A stretch of 64,000 nt of DNA from Marsupella aquatica (taxonomy: Eukaryota; Marchantiophyta), in NCBI GenBank assembly GCA_973895155.1, contig OZ316897.1:9238001-9302000 (forward strand), written 5' to 3'. Both the position numbers and the translations under genes were made by a program. Positions 22,791 to 34,619 of the stretch are shown piece after piece. Each line of letters opens with the position of its first letter. The stretch's first letter is position 1. The notes below the pieces were generated by a model. That model was not told where the DNA came from. It made no database searches and was given only the letters and a program-made list of their open reading frames with translations.

Positions 22791-23767
22791 CACTAAAAGT
22801 AATTAAATTTTTGTTTATTTTTGTCAAATTGTTTACCCTTGGGCTCTGTAAATTCAAAAGATGACCACTCTATGAAAGAGCAGGGCCTTGTATTATAGTT
22901 CTTGATTGACTGTTCTTTGATGGGTTTTCAAGATATCAATCTACAGCTGTCATAATGATTGTTCATACACTAGGGAAATTACCCCATCAGAGTTGGGGCT
23001 GCTTTTCAGTTAGCCCCTAAAGATATATACAGTGATCTGCAAAGATAATACATACAGTGAATTACAAAAAAGGACATTGATAGACTCTATGCTTACGGAA
23101 TACCAAATGTGTCTCAGAGTGTTTTTCTTAGAAAGCACGCAGATGTTACAAAATATGTAAGATAAAGGGTATTGTGTTTTATTTAAATTATGAAATAGTA
23201 TGAGTTCCAATGAAAAAATTCACTCTGCTTTGTAAAAAAAAAGAGAATTGTTAGGGACTATGAATGATAGGTTGGACAAACAATTTCATAGGGTTTCATG
23301 GAGAGTAATAATTCTTTTTTAAGATTTTGGCTTGAAATAATTGTAAACATGTGGCACATATTATGTTTTGGAAGTGGGGATCGCTTTTATGGAAGAAGTA
23401 AAATGGCAAGGAAAAATGAAGGAGAATTAGAGACGGAATTTTAATCCAAAACAAAATGTATAAAAGAGTCCCATCAAAAACATTTGAATAGTAGAGAATG
23501 ATGTATGAATATTTTACTTTCCAACAAAAAAAATTGCACAAAAAATACTTATGCAAAAGAAATCTCAAAACTAAGAGTGACAGCAAAACCATGAATAAAT
23601 AAAAGTTTCAACCAGTGCACCAAATAACAAATTGCATCGCCACACAAAAAAAGGTTTGCACACAAAACAAGTGCGTTGTAGTAAAAAAACATGCCCCATC
23701 AAAGAACCTGCCGAACACTTTTTGGGGAGGTGGAATTTGGAAGTAATTCACACCTAAAAAATACGCT

Positions 23768-23965
23768 GGTGGGGAACCCATCAGGCCCAGTTCTCTTCCA
23801 GAAACCCAGCTGCCAAACGGACCGGGCAGTCTGCCCAATGCCAGACGAGGACTCAGTTGAACATGTGCAGGATATGGGTGGGGAACCCATCATGCCCGGT
23901 TGTTTTCCCAGAGACCCAACTGCCAAAAGGACTTGGTAACCTGCCCAATGCCAGACAAGAATGGA
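23768..23965 (+). repeat. Direct repeat, 109-bp period, two diverged copies
   Basis: GGTGGGGAACCCATCA starts at 23768 and 23877. Both copies continue with CCCAG/CCCGGTT..., AACTGCCAAA and CTGCCCAATGCCAGAC. Identity is moderate, so this is an older duplication. Confidence 0.75.
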
Positions 23966-25402
23966 GGTCACGGGTGGGAATGTCCTAACAGGGAAAGGAC
24001 CAGCCATAGGAAAATTTGCGCATAAGACAGTTTTACCCGAAGAAACTAGTTCCCAAACAGACTTGGTTGAAGAGAATCCTTGCTCGCTTTGCAGGTTTCA
24101 TTTTCTCTTCTGATGGTTCAAACAGGGGGTTCCTCACTTCTGGATATCATCCAGCCCACTGAAGGCAGTCTCTGAGCTGAAATGGTACCTTAAGTTCATT
24201 CTTGACTGCAAATCCAAATATATTCAAGCCATTATCTGAGACTAATGAGTTGGGACTTCAACAGTGAGGACCACCTTACGAATGAATAAGTTATCTTTGC
24301 ATGGCTCACAGATAATGGGATGGACTTGTCATCATGTATGCCATTCCTGTACTCGTGTGATAGAAACTGACGCCATGATAGAAAGCACGGTGAGAGTGCT
24401 TGCTATTCCATATGTGTGCATGCAGCTTGAAACATTTGAATGTGGGTTGGTGCATTCGTTGTGTGGCAGAAGTAGGAGAGAAGTTGGAAGTTTTAATTCC
24501 TGTACAACGGCGATATACTGGATTCGATCCTCACCTCTTTGGACCAGGAGGCGACGAGTGACATGAACTGTTTACGAGAGCCAACACCAATTTATCACGT
24601 AAAATTGGCGACATTGAGCACTCAATCATGGGAATCCTTGGGAACCAACTCGGGCCCTTCAGAAATTGAACCCACATGTCATCCCACCTTGCATGCCACA
24701 TGGCCTCCATCACTGTCTTAAATTGTCCTGTTGAGTTGTGTCGATGGACCGAAACGTCCTTGGTACTTGCAGCAGATGCCTTGTCTTTAGTGTGAGCCAC
24801 TTGGCATTTCACCCGGGAGGAGATTGCCCACGGATTTGTAACTGGCCTTTCTTTCAGGTCATTTTTTAACACTTTTCACAGATGGTCAAAGGCTCTGACT
24901 TCTGACCCCAAGATCAAGCTACCAAGTGTTCGTCGCATTGATTAATAAAGGTAGTAGAGTCCAGAGGTATAACTGACGTGTGCAGTACTGCTTTATAAGA
25001 AACATAGCCTCATACTAATTGCCCGCGGCTGTCAAATGAGAACTAAAACTAGTCCAACCCACCCACTGCCATGATTGTCCAACGCATCCAGCGTGATAAT
25101 CCAACCACTTCCATAATGCAATGCAAAGACTAGTGGTAATATTAGAGAATATACAACTGAAAGTACTGAGACCACGATGTGAAATGTCCCCAAGGTCCTT
25201 TGGCAAAATAAATATCCCTACAGGAACCAATAGCAACACAAATAACTGTTCTCTGGAACTGAAATCAATTGAAAATGTGAGATGTAATCTCAAATTAACC
25301 CCACCTTCTTTTCAGAAGCACACGGATTCCTTGAGCTGGCGAGATTCCTCGTATAGAATTTTGGTACCCTGCAACTCCTTGAATGAGACAAACAAATGAA
25401 AC

Positions 25403-28016
25403 TCAACGACCCTCTGAAACTGACTCTGGATCTGCATCTTCAATCTCCTGGTACTCGTCCGTTTTAGATTCAGTCCGAGGATACAACAAATAATGTTGTA
25501 CGATGAATATAACATCAAATATAACCGATTCCTGCACACCAAGGTTCCACCGCATTCAAGGTTACAAACTAACGGAAATCACTTTCTACGGAGTCACAGA
25601 CACATCTCATTGCACAATTCTGAATCAAACAGAAGAAAAAAATGTCAGACCTACATGAAAATTACGAAAACTAATCTAGATTATGACGTACCAGAGACAA
25701 GCCAATCTTGCCAACATTTCCGGTAAAATTTTGAAGAGAATCTGCACTCGAAAACAGGCATGGAGATCAGTTCTGTTCCACGAATCGGTCAGGAAAGTGA
25801 ACCCCGAAGAAGCAAATCCTACGTGAAAAAGAAAGACCGAAGCAGAATTTAAAATCCAAACAAGAATGTACATACGTTGATCAATAGATAGAACACCCAT
25901 TTGAGCGAAGTTTGAAATGCCTCCGGTTATGTCAAGAATGATGTTCCCTATACTCCAACCAACAGTGCTCTTCCTTTGATAATTAAAATACACCTGCCAA
26001 ACCATGAAGCATGAGCACGAGACTTCATATTTTGGTGCATAGGCTTACTACTGCTAGAGGTATGATGGTGAATCGTGTAAGAAGTGAAGCCCTGGAACAT
26101 TTAGCACCCAAAATTTCGTGGTCGTGGGGTGTTTGTGTACCTGTGGTATATACTTAATTGAAGTAAAAATCAGCTGTATTATACTGCAACGCACAGGATC
26201 AAAATTTGTCAGCACGTCACACGGGTCACCAAAATTCCTTCTTCAGTTATACTGGACTGATGATTTTCAGCTTTAAGCAGTAGAATTCCTATCACTGAAG
26301 ACAATTCCCCAACACAGTCAGGTGAAGCAAAGCAACTCAGGTTCTGAGATAAAGAATGAGAGCTCTTACTTGAAGGCAGACACAAGCCACAGCCAATCAC
26401 CCTTCGGCCAGGCAATGAAAAAAAGAATAAGAGCTGAGACCCATGCGATGGTCGTAAGGGAAGTGGCAGTTTGAGAAGCCTTCTGGCCTCCTCTCTGAGA
26501 ATAACAAACTACAGATCAGTACTCTAGCTTCGAATAGCTGTCTGGGATGGACCAGAATACGCCACTACTGACGTACCAGTCCCCGTTCACTGCAAGCTCC
26601 ACTCAACTACTAGACGGAACATCTACATGGGACCCAGATTTTACCTACTTTCACTTCTTCGTCTTCCTTGAATATTCTCCTCTCCTGTATGTCTAACGGT
26701 AAAGAAAGATTTCAATACTTCAAATATGCACCACACATACTTTGGGTGTTTGAGAAACCTACTCGGTCAACCAGACAGATGAAAACATTTCTACGAGTGA
26801 CTTGGGACCGTTGCCGTGCACGCTGATTTGCAGGAAACCCAATTGTTGACTTCAATACAGAAAATAAGTACGAAGCCGAGCACATGAAACCGATGAACAG
26901 CCCATATTGAGCTTGGAGAACTCACATCATAGATCACAACTTGGTAGAGTGTGAAGCTTGTGAGAATTACAGCGTGTATCGAAAATGCGACATCACTAGG
27001 CGAAACTGGAATGAGCTGTTGCATTTGACAAGAAAATTAGCTTAGTCTGCCATGTAGTACGTAGTATGTATATATACGACAGAAACAGTTCTCATAGGAC
27101 GACATTATAAAACAAAGACCCAGGATTCTCTCATATTGTTCGAGTCCCATGGACTCAAATGTGAGTCAATCAATAAACGATCCATCTGCCTTTGTACTCA
27201 AATTGCGTCAATTCATCAAGCAATCGATCTGTCATAAACTGTGAGTAAATCAATCAATCACAATCTACCTATGACTAAATGTCAGTTAGTCCATTGCGCA
27301 TGTGAAAATCCAAAAATCAACAGCTTCAATTCCCATCAAAGAATGTTGATTCAAACCTCAGTTTCACCATACTTCTCACGGTATTGTTGTTGAACAACAG
27401 GGCTGAAGTACAGAGATGCATTATAAATCAAGTACGTCGAGTGCTTTGTGAAATTCAGAAGTAGGAAGTCCAAAGTGAGCCCGGTAACACTGCATGGATT
27501 TTCAAAAGGACCATAATTCAGTGAAAATAGGTCAGTTTGTAATAATTCAGGAGACCAAACCCGACGATTCACCCAATAGATTTATATGCCGTCCACCACG
27601 CTGGTCGCGCCATGTGCAACGCTTTGTCTCCAGGACCAGACGCATGTAGCTGACAGAGTCAGGTAAACTCAGAAGCGTTCCAGCAGAAGATCAATCAATT
27701 AGCTAGAAGGACGAAAGGAGGAAGGTCAGGAACGAGAGCGGTGAGGACACAATCAATTAGTCAATTCCATCGCCACCATAGGGCTTCGTGAATGTCAGAA
27801 GTACTGGAGAAAGATTCCCAACTACAGAAACGAGGCATCACAATGCACAGCTAAATGCTTCAGAGCGATGGCGTTGAGAACGAACCTTTTCCGTTTGTAA
27901 TTGAGGAGGACCTGAGGGTAGAAACTGATGGACCACACGATGAAAGCAAACCAGCCCAGGGACAGATACAGATAGTACAAGGCCGAGGAATGCCACTCGG
28001 CGTCGTCCCCCACCAT
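25403..28016 (-). CDS. CTNS: Cystinosin-like lysosomal/vacuolar PQ-loop transporter, eight coding exons
   Basis: Cystinosin exports cystine with protons from the lysosome (vacuole in plants). Coding exons, minus strand: 28016-27886, 27489-27357, 27015-26926, 26494-26370, 26183-26141, 25993-25876, 25741-25692, 25531-25403. All introns are GT-AG, phases match, and the product is 272 residues, the plant family length. The two PQ motifs are SISFYPQVLLNYKRKSV and KYIPQVYFNYQRKSTVGW, each at the start of a three-helix bundle. About seven hydrophobic segments are visible (e.g. LYLSLGWFAFIVWS, FSIHAVILTSF, VSALILFFIAW, VIFDVIFIVQHYLLY). Other family blocks are NFTKHSTYLIYNASLYFSPV, SDVAFSIHAV and ILDITGGISNF. 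The start is the ATG at 28016; an in-frame TGA upstream leaves only a GTG for a longer form. No GYDQL-like C-terminal sorting signal is seen; the tail is acidic. Confidence 0.94.
26141..26183 (-). other. 43-nt microexon of the cystinosin-like gene
   Basis: Exon 5 encodes only IIQLIFTSIKYIPQ plus part of an Asn codon. It lies between TTGCAG (26184) and GTACAC (26140). The reading phase and the conserved KYIPQ block support it strongly, although it is too short to show as an open frame. Confidence 0.9.
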
Positions 28017-30440
28017 CTCTGCTTTCGAAAAACTCTGCCGTGCGCTTCTCTCTCTGTTTTCCTGCCACTCACTCACTCACCAACAAAGCAATTGTTGTAG
28101 TTTCTCGTTTGTGACAAGAGAAAGGTTTCAAGGTCGGTGGACTGTTTCGGCTCCCAGACCTTCTCTTTGGCTCTCACAAGGCTTCTTCATATCTGCCAGA
28201 ACCAATTTTTCGTTGCTTTTTCCTACCCTTTCTCCATCTCTCGCTGAAGGGTCCTGTGCATTCATTTCATCTGGTCATCTTCCATCCAACACAGAGAGAT
28301 TCGAGGCACGCCACTTTCTTCTTCCAGATTCTGCGGGCTGTAGCTGTAAATAATAACTAAACTATATTTCCTTCACGTTTCTGCTTCATTGAGAAACGAT
28401 TTTTACTCAGGGTGTCTTTACAGGAAGTCTCGGCCATTTATTGTCCTCTTTTCATTCTCATTTGCTTTAAACCACCACTGTCCATATAAAAGGAGAAGTG
28501 TTCAAGACTCCACTCTCCTCTAGTCTGAGACTTTGCTCCATAATTTCAGGAAAAGACTAAAAATGGTTCAGAAAAAGTATACTAAAAGTTTCACCTGGTT
28601 TTGTCATGGACAGTGGCGCTTTAAGATTAAATCTGGACCCTAGAATAAGTGAAAAAAAAGCTGCAATTCGCAGTACAAAACTATTATTCCTTCTCGGTTC
28701 TCTATTGTATCTGGACCCCTTCAATGAGTGAATATGGCTACAATTGGCTTTAAAAGAAAGGGGACCCCATTAGTCTAGTTGAGAAGCTGTTATTCCGGTT
28801 CCTGTTTCATTGAGAAACTATTATTACTCAGGGTGACTTCCCAATAAGTCTTGGCCCACTGCCTTCTCTTTATTCACTCCAACTGTAAAATCTGGATTGC
28901 ATACTTTGTGCAAATAGGTATAGTGAATGAAAACGGCTGCAATTGGCTTTACAAGAAGCGGTCCATTACTGTAGTAGTTGGGAAACACATATTCTTTCCG
29001 CTTCTCTAAGATAAAGCTGGACTTATCCCAACCATTAGATAAGCCAAAAGAGTGCTCTGAATGAAGGAAAAAATTGCCTATTGTTGCATCTTGCCTGAGC
29101 CTTGTTTCCCTCAATTGCACTCCCTCCTCACTGAATGATTTTTTAAACAGGCTGGTCCAGGCTTGGCACTTTTCTGCATGTGCGGAACCCATTTTCACTC
29201 CTTATACTCCCTTCACTTCACTCCTCTGCCTGCCATGCTCCCTCTTGGCGTCATGAACTGGGCAGTCCCAGAATGAACCCATGCTATTTCTGAAGTAACA
29301 CTATTTCCTTGTACATAAAATGAAATAATACTAACTATATTTAGAGTGAATAACTACCTTCTTCAATTATTAGCGTTACAAGGAAATAGCGTTAGCTCAA
29401 ATAGCTCAAAAAGAAAGCCTAGTGTTGTATTCAAGTTTTGGTGAAGGAGTTTGCAAAAGTCAGAGCTTCAGGGCATTCTAATCAGGAATTTGGTGATGTG
29501 GCTCATGAGGCATTTCCAATTCAATCCAATACTCAAATAGCATATTTTGTATTAGGACACCCCACTTCACCAGCCCTATTAGTGAACATTATGAGAGAGG
29601 CCTGGACACAATATTTGGGAGTGTTTTAGGTTGCCAAAATGGGTGCCTGGATACATTGCAATAGAGTGCCTCGGTCAGAGTGGCATACACTCTATTGCAC
29701 TTGATCTTCTATTTGACCAGAAACCACTTTTTCCTCTGGAAGCCTTTTATTGCTTTTAGAAACCCATGCTTTTTTTTAGAGACAGTAGTTTACACTAGTT
29801 GTAACATATTAATGCCAAGTTATACCACATGGTGTGTCTACTTTACAACAAGTACACCTGTTAATTTATACCATAAAATTTGGCTAGTTCAAACCACCTG
29901 CACCGTGCACTGTTTAATCGTGAATACATTGTTATTAGTATTAGTGGTCCTTTTGGAAACACACAGAAATTAAAGTTACTTTTGGGAAATTTAGATGTTC
30001 ACCTTAATTAGTGGTACCCATGCTAATTGTAACCCTATTTGGTTACCAAGACTCTTTGCGGTGAAGAATCAGATTGTTTCCATAAATGGTAAGTGATTAC
30101 TATAACAAGTGCAACAAGAGAGCAAACCTGACTGTCCTGTTAGAGGGGGTCCATTTGGAAACTTTGAAATTTATAGGGCTCATCAGCACAAGTTCTCCCA
30201 ATCACAAGGGATTAAAGCTGATCTCCAGGCTACTTAATCCTACATGGCATATGTTTAGCCAGTGACAGTGTCCACTGCTTGGATCCTGTCCGTCTTGGGT
30301 TTCATGGTAAATGTCATGGGCGGATGGGGTGTTACATCAAGATTGGCGGAGAGGAAAGCATTGGTTGCTTTTGGTGGGAAGGCAGGCGAGGTTTAAATTG
30401 CCTGAAAACTTTTCTCTTCAACACAAACTCCACCCCTATC
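28017..30440. other. Gene-free region with degenerate direct repeats
   Basis: The first 300 bp is the promoter and leader of the cystinosin-like gene, with pyrimidine-rich plus-strand sequence. Around 28380-29000 the words CATTGAGAAACNATTNTTAC with CTCAGGGTG (near 28390 and 28810) and GGCTRCAATTGGCTTTA (near 28737 and 28940) recur, indicating old duplicated DNA of about 0.2-0.4 kb units. No coding domain is recognised in 29.4-30.4 kb. Confidence 0.5.
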
Positions 30441-30444
30441 TTTT

Positions 30445-30835
30445 TCCTTTGAACACAACACTTGGGCGTTGTGTTCAAAAATGGATTTTTCTGGTCACCA
30501 TAAGAAAAAGTATTTTTTCTTCAAACACAATGTCATTTTAACACAGCGCCCGGGCATTGTGTTTGACTATTGGCGTTGTGTTCGAGATTTGACCCTAAAC
30601 TATTCTACGTTGAGGACAAATAGTAAAAAATTCAAGAATCATATGTCAATGTCAATATTCAAACACAACGTCAATATTTGAACACAATGCCCATTTTCAA
30701 ACACAATACCCTACAAATACAAAAAATGAAAAGTAACACATAGTTAAAACTTGAATACAATGCCCCGGGCGCACTATTCAAATAGAGCGCCCCATGGCCT
30801 ACTATTCAAATCCAACGCCATGGCGTTGTGTTCAG
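30445..30835. repeat. Cluster of short motif copies (GCGTTGTGTTCAAA) in both orientations
   Basis: About ten copies of a 10-14 bp word lie within 400 bp. Plus-sense copies are near 30468, 30555, 30573 and 30823; reverse-complement copies near 30448, 30521, 30658, 30678, 30694 and 30751. The first pair forms an exact 12-bp inverted repeat, TTTGAACACAAC (30448-30459) with GTTGTGTTCAAA (30468-30479). CAACGCCATGGCGTTG at 30813-30828 is a perfect 16-bp palindrome. Whether the cluster binds protein or forms hairpins is unknown. Confidence 0.75.
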
Positions 30836-30843
30836 GGGAAGAC

Positions 30844-31282
30844 GGTAGTGGGGTACACCCAAATCCCTTTCTCACTTGGAAAACTTTTGTGGGGGAAAAA
30901 GATGTCCCCCACCTTGTCAGACAGCTCAAGGGAACAAGCTAGGCAGCCAAGGTTCAAGGTTCATAAAGCACTGTTGCAAACCACAACTGGCTTTGAGGCA
31001 AAACTCAGAACCTGCAAACTCCATAAAGAGTGTATATTGTTGGATTTCAGTTGACAATAGGGTGTCTTGAATTCAATTCAATTCAATTCAATTCAAAGCC
31101 ATTGGTTCAAAGGAGGATCTAGTTTTGTCCCGCACTTTCAGTCCTCATTGGCTTCTTTTGACAGCAGGCATTAGTTGCTCAATAGAGGGCTAAGGCACTA
31201 ACTACTCTAGTCGGACTAAGACAGTTGGTTTTAGCGTTACAGTTTTCCAAGTGACAAAGGGATTTGGGTGTACCCCACTACC
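30844..31282. mobile_element. Candidate 439-bp element with 41-bp terminal inverted repeats (MITE-like)
   Basis: The segment 30844-30884 (beginning GGTAGTGGGGTACACCC) is repeated as its reverse complement at 31242-31282 with a single mismatch. The interior (about 357 bp) has no coding capacity and includes an AATTC microsatellite at about 31071-31098. The arms resemble terminal inverted repeats of a non-autonomous DNA transposon. However, no target-site duplication is visible next to the arms, so a simple inverted duplication remains possible. Confidence 0.5.
31071..31098 (+). repeat. (AATTC)n microsatellite
   Basis: AATTC repeated five times, from TGAATTCAATTC onward. Confidence 0.9.
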
Positions 31283-32950
31283 AAGTGACAAACTTACTTC
31301 AGAACTCTAGCAGGCTTTTGTAGCTCAGTAGGGCTTTAGTTCTTTTGTCATTATTTGTGACCATGGGGCTGGTTGGCTCTTGCATGTTTTGACTCTGGTC
31401 AATGTGGTTTTTCTTTTCTTTTCCTCCCTTTATTGGGTTTCTTGCCTATCTCAAGGTATGGCGACTTTTGTTATGTGGCGGTGTTTTATCAATTTTGGTT
31501 TATCCTAACTAGGTTTTATGAAACAAAAAAAAGCCAAAAAAAAAACTTCCCCCTGTCGTATGCCCAGGAAATGCTCAAATGGTCTGCGTTGTGTCTCCTC
31601 ACACTAAGATACAACTGCACAGGGTGACCGGGGGGGGACCGACGAAAAACGTGAAGTGTGACCGGACTGACCGATCTTCGGGGAAACTGGGGACACAGTC
31701 CGGTACTGTACACTGTACTGGAGACTTGCGCAAGTTGGGAACCGAGTTAGGGACAGAGCTGAAGGCCCTCTGTCCCCTCGGGAATATGGAAACCCTAATC
31801 AAACCATAGGGGCGGTCGATTTCGGCCCCGTACCAACGATAGTACGGCATATCAGTTCAGTACTGTACAAAAGACGTAACGCGAAGTCGACGTTCACCGA
31901 TGAGTAAAACTGGTATGGCGTCAAGAAAAGGAAAAGAGGTACGGTAATTGCAAACATTCACTTCAACAGGTTCTGGGAACAACTAATTAATTATTGAAAT
32001 TTGAAAGCCTCAGATAAATTTATTTATTTATTCTTGGAAGGGGGCACTACTACTTTACTTATGAGAAGTCAAACCCAATTTAATTTAAGTACCGAAACCC
32101 CAAGAAATCAATTTATCTTCCTATATAATCACAAACAAAACTTTACGGCTACTGTCTAGAGTGAAACCTCTAGACCTTAACTCAAATAAAGATAAAATAT
32201 ATAATGACTCTGAATAAGACAAATTAAAAAGGTAAAAAACTTCAGGTATGCAAAGATAACGGAAAAGAGTATAGGTTTTTTTTCAATTTTTTTTGTTTTT
32301 AATTCTATTTAAGTTCAAGGAACGGGTAGTTCAGGCTAGTATTGTAGGAATGTTCTGATCATTGTGATGCAAAACACTGATATATCAGTGTAGTGCTGAA
32401 ACAGATACCCTGATTTCTTGCACAGTTCACATGGACCCCAAAGAAACTGTATTTTTTTGCTCAGATGATACAAGTTACACTAGATAGTAAAACATGACAA
32501 TAAAACAAGATAGCCCATCTTTAAGAAATAGTACTTCTCTCAATATTAGACTAGTTAGAAAGCTCTTTCTTAACCAAGGCCAAATGAGAGGAAGAAGTAC
32601 CATTTTGATTGAGTATCAAGGTATATATTGTTATATTGATGAGGAAGATGAAAATTTTTGGAATCCTGGAAAGTGTAGCGTGAGTAGGGTGTAAGAGTTG
32701 GAAATTCTTGGCTAATCTCAATTCTGAATGAATTACACTTCAAAAGAAACGTTTCTTGTGGTCATGTGTATAATTTTGTCTGGAGTAACAACCTTATTCC
32801 CTCCCCAATTTGTGTATTGACTATCTCCTTTGAAAAGCAGGTGTCTATTGGAGTCACTAAAGGACAACAAAACTTGGGAGCTTGCATGTTAAATTGCTTG
32901 AGGGTCAACAAGTGGTGGACAATAAGTGAATTTACAAACTGAAGAATCAA
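31283..32950. other. Gene-free interval
   Basis: Contains a GC-richer island at about 31620-31870 with several palindromic TACTGTAC-type words, then AT-rich sequence. No gene recognised. Confidence 0.45.
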
Positions 32951-32979
32951 AACACAGGAGGTGAATCAAAGGTCTACAA

Positions 32980-33310
32980 GGTTAGGTTGGTAATCACGCA
33001 TGAGAAATGTGTGTATTACAATGAAATCTTCTCACCACTTGCTAAATACTCTGCAATATAACTATTGTGTGTATTTGTTGTTATGTTTGGTCTGTTACTA
33101 GATAAGATGAATGTTGTCATAACTTTCCTCTATGACACCTTGGAATATTTTCATGAGACAACCACTAGATTTTTGAGCTAGTCAAGATTAATGGTAAACT
33201 CAACCCGGTTGACGCCTTTACGAAAATGATTCCTTTGGAGAGTTTTTCTAGACACTGCGACATGTTGCAAGTTTTGCAATTGTGTCACAAGTAGGGTTTT
33301 CTTAACATTC
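32980..33310 (+). pseudogene. Copia retrotransposon remnant: reverse transcriptase joined to RNase H end
   Basis: Around 33019-33160 the translation YYNEIFSPLAKYSAI, a TAA stop, then LLDKMNVVITFLYDTLE matches the Copia reverse-transcriptase block (normally YDEVFSPV... and MDVKTAFLHG). Only about 30 bp later the sequence jumps to KINGKLNPVDAFTKMIPLES FSRH, the extreme C-terminus of Copia RNase H. The remaining reverse transcriptase and RNase H are deleted. gag, protease and integrase are not seen upstream. It directly precedes the LTR at 33487. Confidence 0.7.
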
Positions 33311-33486
33311 GTTGTAATTATTGATATATTTTCTCCCTTATTCCCATGTATTAGGCTACGGTTTAGTTCTTGTTTGCTCTAGTAGAGAGGAGAAACCGGT
33401 TTGATTTTTGTCCAGAAGTTCCCGATGATGAATCATATAGGATAGCATAATTACCCGGCTCCCCTATACCAGAGTCAAGGGAAGAT

Positions 33487-33877
33487 TGTTAGGTGTTTAC
33501 TCTTAGGTCTTAGGTTATGACATGTAACCATAGTTAGGCTAATCATAGTTGGAGATGTGGTTAGGCTAAGTAAGTTGCACATTATATCCTAAGAGGTGTT
33601 TGCTTGGATAAGGGGAACTAATGCCTCATTGTTACAAAGCCACTTGAGAGATAAGGAGAGCTTACGTTGTGGAGACTTGATATGGCCGACAGGCGTACAG
33701 TTAAGTAAATCTCTCTTGTGTGTGCCTGTGAACGTAGCCTCAAGGAGGTGAACCACATATTTCTTGTGTTGACCACTTGTTTTTTGAATGTGTCATGGGC
33801 TTACAGTTATGAATGTCGTTTATGCTCAACATGACCGAGCCCAAATATCATTTTTCACTGACATAACACCTATTACA
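33487..33877 (+). mobile_element. Copia-type 3' LTR (~391 bp)
   Basis: A purine-rich stretch (AAGGGAAGAT) resembling a polypurine tract directly precedes TGTTAGGTGTT at 33487. The LTR ends at AACACCTATTACA (33877), giving TG...CA ends that are imperfect inverted repeats. No matching 5' LTR is seen in the window, so the element is truncated on its left side. Confidence 0.6.
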
Positions 33878-34560
33878 ATTTTGTCTAAATCCTAGTCCAA
33901 ATCGTGACCTATAACATTGTGCAAACCGGTTGTAGTAAGTAGTTTGTCCGCTGTAAGTCAATTGTTCATTGTGAAGTGTTGTCCCAAATCTATGAAGCTT
34001 CTGCCCCTGACTGCTTTCCTTTGCATTATTGTTGCAACTATTTTTTGTAAGTTTCTCAATCAGTTATTGCTAAGCAGATGCAAGAGGCAGTAGACTGTGA
34101 CAACTGAAGGCAAGTGTGGACATTGAGCCACAATGGCGACCGGCCGCAACAGCAAGATAAGCTTCTTTGTAAGTACGTGGTGCTTGAACTGAGAGGATTT
34201 GGGTTGAGTTTCTTTAGTTTATCATCTTGATTAATTAAGTATAAGGTGATCAGCACTAACCCCACACAAGAACAATCATCTCATCCATAGAGCCATTCAG
34301 TAAACTGTCACTTAAATATGCTGAGTCTCTTTACTATCAGTTGTGCCTCATCTTTTAGAACCGTAACTTTCTTAAGCTTGGTCCATCCCGGCTTCAAGTT
34401 TGATAAAACTCACAAGTGTTTTATGACTAAATGACTCGTATATTCGAGCCAGGGGATCAAACTTGATTGATATGTAACAAGACTTTACAACTACAGTAAA
34501 TGACTCGTATATTTGAGCCTGAGTAATGAATAAGTAGAATCAGTCAAGGGTAAGTGTCTA
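33878..34560. other. Gene-free interval
   Basis: Contains a diverged direct repeat around ATGACTCGTATATTNGAGCC (34431 and 34500) and no recognisable gene. Confidence 0.45.
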
Positions 34561-34568
34561 TTATTAAT

Positions 34569-34607
34569 CCCTGCATTTCCTGCATTTCCTGCATTTCCTG
34601 CATTTTC
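34569..34607 (+). repeat. 9-bp tandem repeat (TGCATTTCC)n
   Basis: CTGCATTTC repeats four times in a row with a 9-bp period before CTGCATTTTCG. Confidence 0.9.
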
Positions 34608-34619
34608 GTACAACTGTAT

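Larger units (their letters stand above)
21926..25402. other. Gene-free region between the UGT and the cystinosin-like gene
   Basis: After the UGT 3' flank the sequence becomes very AT-rich (about 22260-22450). Two tandem duplications are annotated separately. The stretch near 25000-25402 should contain the 3' untranslated region of the minus-strand cystinosin-like gene. No coding domain was recognised. Confidence 0.5.

Noticed and set aside
24480-24560. Possible tRNA (GGATTCGATCCTC)
   Set aside because: A T-arm-like word only; no acceptor stem, A box or anticodon arm could be paired.
28017-28076. Twenty-residue N-terminal extension of the cystinosin-like protein
   Set aside because: It would need a GTG start and is preceded by TGA; the ATG at 28016 gives the family length.
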